The translations under genes were made by a program, and so were the position numbers. A DNA stretch of 10,070 bases from Clostridia bacterium (GTDB taxonomy: Bacteria; Bacillota; UBA994; PWPR01). Under the pieces are notes generated by a model. That model was given only the letters and a program-made list of their open reading frames with translations, had not been told where the DNA came from and did no database searches. Each line of letters starts with the position of its first letter. Position 1 is the first letter of the stretch. The DNA is taken from positions 1 through 10,070 of the forward strand of contig PWPR01000082.1 of the NCBI GenBank assembly GCA_003557085.1, read 5' to 3'. Shown piece after piece: positions 6,447 to 10,070 of the stretch.

Positions 6447-6467
6447 ACATATGCACAAAGCATATGT
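6447..6467 (+). repeat. Intercistronic hairpin between grdA and grdB
   Basis: ACATATGC (6447-6454) and GCATATGT (6460-6467) form a perfect eight-pair stem with an ACAAA loop. There is no T-run, so it is not a classical terminator. It ends eight bases before the AGGGAGG ribosome binding site of grdB (6475-6481), so it could stabilise the grdA mRNA end or tune grdB translation. Confidence 0.6.
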
Positions 6468-6488
6468 AACGTGAAGGGAGGAATACAA

Positions 6489-7799
6489 ATGGCCGCTAAA
6501 AGCAGAATAGTCTGGTATCTAAACCAGTTTTTCGGTCAAATCGGCGGTGAGGATAAGGCTGATATACCGCCACAAAAGCATGAAGGTGGAATCGGTCCTG
6601 CTGCAGGAGCAACAAGGTTATTAAAAGATCAAGCTGATGTAGTTGGTACAGTTATCTGTGGTGACACATACTTTGGTGAGAATGTTGAATCTGCTGCAAA
6701 AGAGGTTGTTGAGTTAATAGCTTCTTTTAATCCTGACATCGTTATCGCTGGACCTGCATTCAATGCTGGTCGTTATGGTGTTGCATGTGGTGCAGTTGCA
6801 AAGGCTGTGTCTGAAGAGTTAAATATTCCAGTAGTATCAGGAATGTATCCTGAGAATCCTGGTGTTGATATGTATAAAAACTACGCTTACATGGTAGAGA
6901 CTGTAAATAGTGCTGCTGGTATGCGTCAAGCATTACCGCAAATGATAAATCTTGCTCTAAAAATTCTTTCTGGTGCAAAACTAGGTTTACCTCAAGATGA
7001 AGGATATATGCCAAGAGGAATTAGAAAGAATCTATTTGTAGAAGAGCGTGGGTCAAAGCGTGCAGTAGACATGCTACTCAAAAAGCTTAAAGGTGAAGAG
7101 TTTGAAACAGAGTTCCCAATGCCTGATTTTGACAGAGTTGATCCACAACCAGCAATTAAAGATATGAGTAATGCTAAAATTGCTATTGTTACTTCTGGTG
7201 GTATTGTGCCAAAAGGAAATCCAGAAAAAATTGAAGCTTCATCAGCTTCTAAGTATGGTAAATATGATATCTCTGGTTTTGATAAGTTGTCAGAAGCTGA
7301 TCATGAGACAGCGCATGGTGGATATGATCCAACATATGCTGATGAGCAGCCAGATAGAGTTATTCCAGTAGATGTTTTAAGAGATATGGAAAAAGAAGGT
7401 GTAATCGGAGAATTACATCGATATTTCTATACAACAGTTGGTAATGGTACAGCGGTTGCTAGCTCTAAAATGTTCGCAACAGAGTTTGCACAAGAGTTAA
7501 TAGCTGACGGTGTTGATGCAGTAATTCTAACAAGCACATGAGGAACCTGTACACGTTGCGGTGCAACGATGGTTAAGGAAATCGAGCGTGCTGGAATTCC
7601 TGTAGTTCACATGTGTACTGTTGTTCCAATTTCTATAACAGTTGGTGCTAATAGAATTGTACCAACAGTTGCTATACCTCACCCTCTTGGAAATCCAAAG
7701 CTTTCTTTAGAAGATGAGAAGAAATTGAGAAGAAAATTAGTAGAAAAGGCTTTAGAAGCTTTACAAACTGAAGTTTCTGGCCAACATGTATTTGAATAG
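6489..7799 (+). CDS. grdB: Glycine reductase component B gamma subunit, selenoprotein GrdB
   Basis: GrdB is the substrate-specific selenoprotein of protein B; with the processed GrdE chains it binds glycine and activates it for transfer to GrdA. Reading through TGA at 7539-7541 gives 436 residues, the usual length of the family, ending at TAG 7797. The motif is Sec351-Gly-Thr-Cys354-Thr-Arg-Cys357, the expected UxxCxxC. The N-terminal part has the family segments GGIGPAAGATRLL and VICGDTYFGEN. ATG 6489 is chosen because AGGGAGG (6475-6481) lies seven bases upstream; the in-frame GTG at 6471 precedes that site and would lack one. Stopping at the TGA would lose 86 residues, including all of the catalytic motif. 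Confidence 0.97.
7539..7541 (+). other. Selenocysteine codon (UGA) of grdB
   Basis: TGA in frame after Thr-Ser-Thr and directly before GTCTRCGATMVKEIE, giving the UxxCxxC motif. The frame stays open for 85 further codons that match the expected GrdB C-terminus, so this is not a real stop. Confidence 0.96.
7544..7574 (+). promoter_or_regulatory. Putative SECIS hairpin of grdB
   Basis: A perfect six-pair stem CGTTGC (7554-7559) with GCAACG (7563-7568) closes a GGT loop. Outside it, AACC (7544-7547) pairs with GGTT (7571-7574) across an asymmetric internal loop. The structure lies immediately after the UGA at 7539-7541, as needed for SelB-dependent decoding. Confidence 0.65.
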
Positions 7800-7809
7800 A
7801 ATATAAATG

Positions 7810-7837
7810 TAAAGGGTGGTGGAGGCACTACCCTTTA
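7810..7837 (+). repeat. Intercistronic hairpin between grdB and grdC
   Basis: TAAAGGGTGGTG (7810-7821) pairs with CACTACCCTTTA (7826-7837), 12 pairs including one G-U, around a GAGG loop. No T-run follows, so strong termination is not expected. It lies 10 bases after the grdB stop and 20 bases before the grdC ribosome binding site, and may protect or separate the transcript segments. Confidence 0.65.
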
Positions 7838-7869
7838 TCTATATAAAAAGAATTTATGGAGGTAGAAAA

Positions 7870-9411
7870 ATGCCAAAAGCTGTCATTAAAGGAGCGGGTT
7901 ATGCTCTAATACACGCCAATGATATGGTTGTAACTCATGGAACTACTTTAACTGCAGAAGCTGCTAAAAACCCAGATTCACAGTTATTTAGTGATGTTGC
8001 AGCAAATTTACAAAGCTATGAGGAAACAGTAGCATACCCACCAAATCAATGCTACATCGGAAATGTTACACCTGAAGAACTTAATAACTTACCAAAGCCT
8101 TGGTATGAGAATGGATTAGAAAATGCTTGTAGACAAGGAAAAATGGGTGAAGTTATGCCCCTTGACGAGTTTATAGGAATTATGAAAATTTGTGATTCTT
8201 TTGACTTAGTAATGATAGAAAAAGACTTTGTTGAGCATACAAAAAAGGCTTTAGAAGCTCATGGTATGTTTAGTGCTGAAGAAATTGCTACAATTGGTAA
8301 TGGTCATGATTTAGAAAAAATTGAACCTAGAGTTGCAGAGCATAAAGCTGACCCAATCATGTTTGATGGGAAGTTAGTAGGTTGTGTAAAGCAGGCCCAT
8401 GATTCAGATCCAAACTTAAATTCTCATATTATGTTTGAAAATATGGTAGCAAAAGCTTCTGGGGTAGTTGCACTTAAAAATTTACTTATCAAAAATGATA
8501 TTGACCCAGAAAGTATTGATTATATAATTGAAACATCTGAAGAAGCATGTGGAGATATGAATCAGCGTGGTGGCGGAAACTTTGCAAAAGCTATTGGTGA
8601 GGTTGCTGGTCTTAAAAATGCAACTGGTTCTGATACAAGAGCTTTTTGTGCAGCACCTGTACACGGTTTAGTTAATGCAACTGCTTTGGTATCCTCTGGT
8701 ATATTTAAGAATGTTGTTGTAGTCGCTGGTGGAGCTACAGCTAAACTTGGAATGAACTCAAAAGATCATCTCAAAAAAGGTGTTCCAGTTTTAGAGAATG
8801 CTATAGGTGCTTTTGCAATACTTGTTAGCAAAGATGATGGTGTCAGTCCATTTGTTAGAACAGATGCTATCGGAAGACATAGAATAGGTTCTGGTTCTTC
8901 TCCACAAGCTGTCACATCAGCAATAATTACAGACCCACTAGACAAAATTAACTTAAAAATTACTGATATAGATAAGTATTCTGTGGAAATGCAAAATCCT
9001 GAGATAACTAAGCCAGCTGGTGCAGGTGATGTTCCAGAAGCTAACTATAAAATGATTGCTGCTCTTGGTGTTAAGAGAGGCGATATTGATAGAAAAGAAC
9101 TTCTTAACTTTGTTAAGCAACATGGTATGACTGGCTGGGCATTGACTCAAGGCCATATTCCTTCAGGTGTTCCTTATGTAGGTTTTGCTAGAGAAGCACT
9201 TATGAATGGTGAGATAAAGAGAGCTATGATTGTTGGTAAAGGAAGCCTTTTCTTAGCAAGAATGACTAACTTATTTGATGGAGTATCGTTTATACTTGAG
9301 CAAAATACTGGCATCGTAGAAGAAAGCTCGTTCTCTAAAGATGAAGTTCGCTCTTTAATAGCAGAATCTATGCGCAAACTAGGTGAGAGCTTAGTTGAAG
9401 ATAAAGAATAA
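7870..9411 (+). CDS. grdC: Glycine reductase component C beta subunit GrdC
   Basis: GrdC is the larger subunit of protein C, which with GrdD turns the Se-carboxymethyl group on GrdA into acetyl phosphate. The 513 residues match the family length. The centre resembles the thiolase-like fold of beta-ketoacyl-ACP synthase III: YIIETSEEACGDMNQRGGGN, then GSDTRAFCAAPVHGL with Cys260 at the position of the nucleophile, then a VVVVAGGATAKLG strand-turn. Near the C-terminus HGMTGWALTQGHIPSGVPYVGF is glycine- and histidine-rich. ATG 7870 is chosen because GGAGGT (7858-7863) is six bases upstream; an in-frame GTG at 7816 lies inside the intercistronic hairpin and has no ribosome binding site. grdD starts 17 bases after the stop. 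Confidence 0.96.
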   Translation: MPKAVIKGAGYALIHANDMVVTHGTTLTAEAAKNPDSQLFSDVAANLQSYEETVAYPPNQCYIGNVTPEELNNLPKPWYENGLENACRQGKMGEVMPLDEFIGIMKICDSFDLVMIEKDFVEHTKKALEAHGMFSAEEIATIGNGHDLEKIEPRVAEHKADPIMFDGKLVGCVKQAHDSDPNLNSHIMFENMVAKASGVVALKNLLIKNDIDPESIDYIIETSEEACGDMNQRGGGNFAKAIGEVAGLKNATGSDTRAFCAAPVHGLVNATALVSSGIFKNVVVVAGGATAKLGMNSKDHLKKGVPVLENAIGAFAILVSKDDGVSPFVRTDAIGRHRIGSGSSPQAVTSAIITDPLDKINLKITDIDKYSVEMQNPEITKPAGAGDVPEANYKMIAALGVKRGDIDRKELLNFVKQHGMTGWALTQGHIPSGVPYVGFAREALMNGEIKRAMIVGKGSLFLARMTNLFDGVSFILEQNTGIVEESSFSKDEVRSLIAESMRKLGESLVEDKE

Positions 9412-9428
9412 GACAGGGGTGTTTTTGA

Positions 9429-10070
9429 ATGTCTAATAAAGCAGTCAAAGAACTTCTCAAAGATGTATTATTTGAAGTTGCGGATGCAATTGAAACGGGT
9501 AGTTTTGGTGATAAAATTAAGGTTGGAATAACTCTTTTAGGCTCGGAACATGGCGAAAATGAGCTGTTAAGAGGTGCTGAGTTAGCACAAAGACAAAATC
9601 CAGATATAGAAGTAGTTTGCATTGGACCAGAGTTGGAGACGGATCTGAAGATTTATCCAGCAAAAACAGAAGAAGAACAACATAAGCTGATGGAAGAGTT
9701 ACTTGATAGCAAAGAAATAGCTGCTTGTGTAACAATGCACTATAGTTTCCCTATTGGGGTATCTACAGTTGGTAGAGTAGTAGCGCCGGCTAATGGCAAA
9801 GATCTTATTATTGCTAACACAACAGGTACTTCTGCAACAGATAGAGTTGAAGCTATGGTGAGAAATGCTATCAGTGGTATTGCTACAGCGAAAGCTTGCG
9901 GAGTTAAAGATCCCAAAGTAGGTATTCTTAATGTAGAGGGAGCCAGAGCTGTAGAAAGAGCATTGATTAAGCTAAAAGATGCTGGTTATAAGTTTAGCTT
10001 TACAGAGTCAATGAGGTCTGATGGCGGTGCAGTGATGAGAGGTAATGATTTGCTTGCAGCCACACCAGAT
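9429..10070 (+). CDS. grdD: Glycine reductase component C alpha subunit GrdD (5' part)
   Basis: The frame is open from ATG 9429 to the window end, 214 codons, about the first half of a protein that usually has around 385 residues. GrdD is related to PlsX-type phosphate acyltransferases; it carries the acetyl thioester and releases acetyl phosphate by phosphorolysis. Recognisable segments are KVGITLLGSEHGENELLRGAE (first residues around 37), TMHYSFPIGVSTVGRVVAPANGKDL and IIANTTGTSATDRVEAMVRNA. The catalytic cysteine described in Eubacterium acidaminophilum (Cys359) would lie beyond the window, so its presence cannot be checked. AGGGG (9415-9419) serves as ribosome binding site. The gene is the expected last member of the core operon. 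Confidence 0.95.
   Translation, partial: MSNKAVKELLKDVLFEVADAIETGSFGDKIKVGITLLGSEHGENELLRGAELAQRQNPDIEVVCIGPELETDLKIYPAKTEEEQHKLMEELLDSKEIAACVTMHYSFPIGVSTVGRVVAPANGKDLIIANTTGTSATDRVEAMVRNAISGIATAKACGVKDPKVGILNVEGARAVERALIKLKDAGYKFSFTESMRSDGGAVMRGNDLLAATPD

Noticed and set aside
7569..7799. Apparent separate 76-residue gene after grdB
   Set aside because: It is the C-terminal part of grdB after the UGA at 7539, in the same frame.
7810..7837. Intrinsic terminator between grdB and grdC
   Set aside because: The stem is strong, but no run of T follows it and grdC continues the operon, so it is listed as a hairpin only.
1..10070. CRISPR arrays, insertion sequences, tRNA or rRNA genes
   Set aside because: No regularly spaced repeats, transposase-like proteins, or tRNA or rRNA signatures were seen on either strand.

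Overview
The window is AT-rich and holds a nearly complete glycine reductase (grd) operon with two in-frame UGA (selenocysteine) codons and a tandem glycine riboswitch. This points to an anaerobic, amino-acid-fermenting (Stickland-type) low-GC Firmicute, a clostridial or Tissierella-like lineage. The species cannot be named from this sequence alone.

Layout. Positions 1-544 (minus strand) carry the N-terminal 181 codons of an HD-domain phosphohydrolase that is cut by the window edge. It is transcribed divergently from a LysR-family regulator (685-1587, plus). Next comes a type III pantothenate kinase homologue (coaX, 1672-2406). A candidate promoter at the end of coaX leads into a tandem glycine riboswitch (2441-2615) and an overlapping intrinsic terminator (2604-2647). 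The operon follows on the plus strand: grdX (2665-3033), trxB (3050-4273), trxA (4296-4616), grdE (4662-5948), grdA (5971-6438, UGA at 6097), grdB (6489-7799, UGA at 7539), grdC (7870-9411) and the first 214 codons of grdD (9429 to the window end).

How the genes work together, from established knowledge of the pathway. Glycine binds to protein B (GrdB plus the pyruvoyl-containing products of GrdE). The carboxymethyl group moves to the selenocysteine of GrdA with release of ammonia. GrdC and GrdD convert it to acetyl phosphate, which gives ATP through acetate kinase. GrdA is left oxidised and is reduced again by TrxA and TrxB. The riboswitch geometry predicts expression only when glycine is abundant.

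The least ordinary points are these. TrxB carries a C-terminal thioredoxin fold whose two active-site cysteines are both replaced by serine, and it lacks the usual NADPH-phosphate arginines. GrdX is conserved with this operon type but has no known function. Two strong intercistronic hairpins lie in grdA-grdB and grdB-grdC. No wholly new system was found: this is a known system with some unusual parts.
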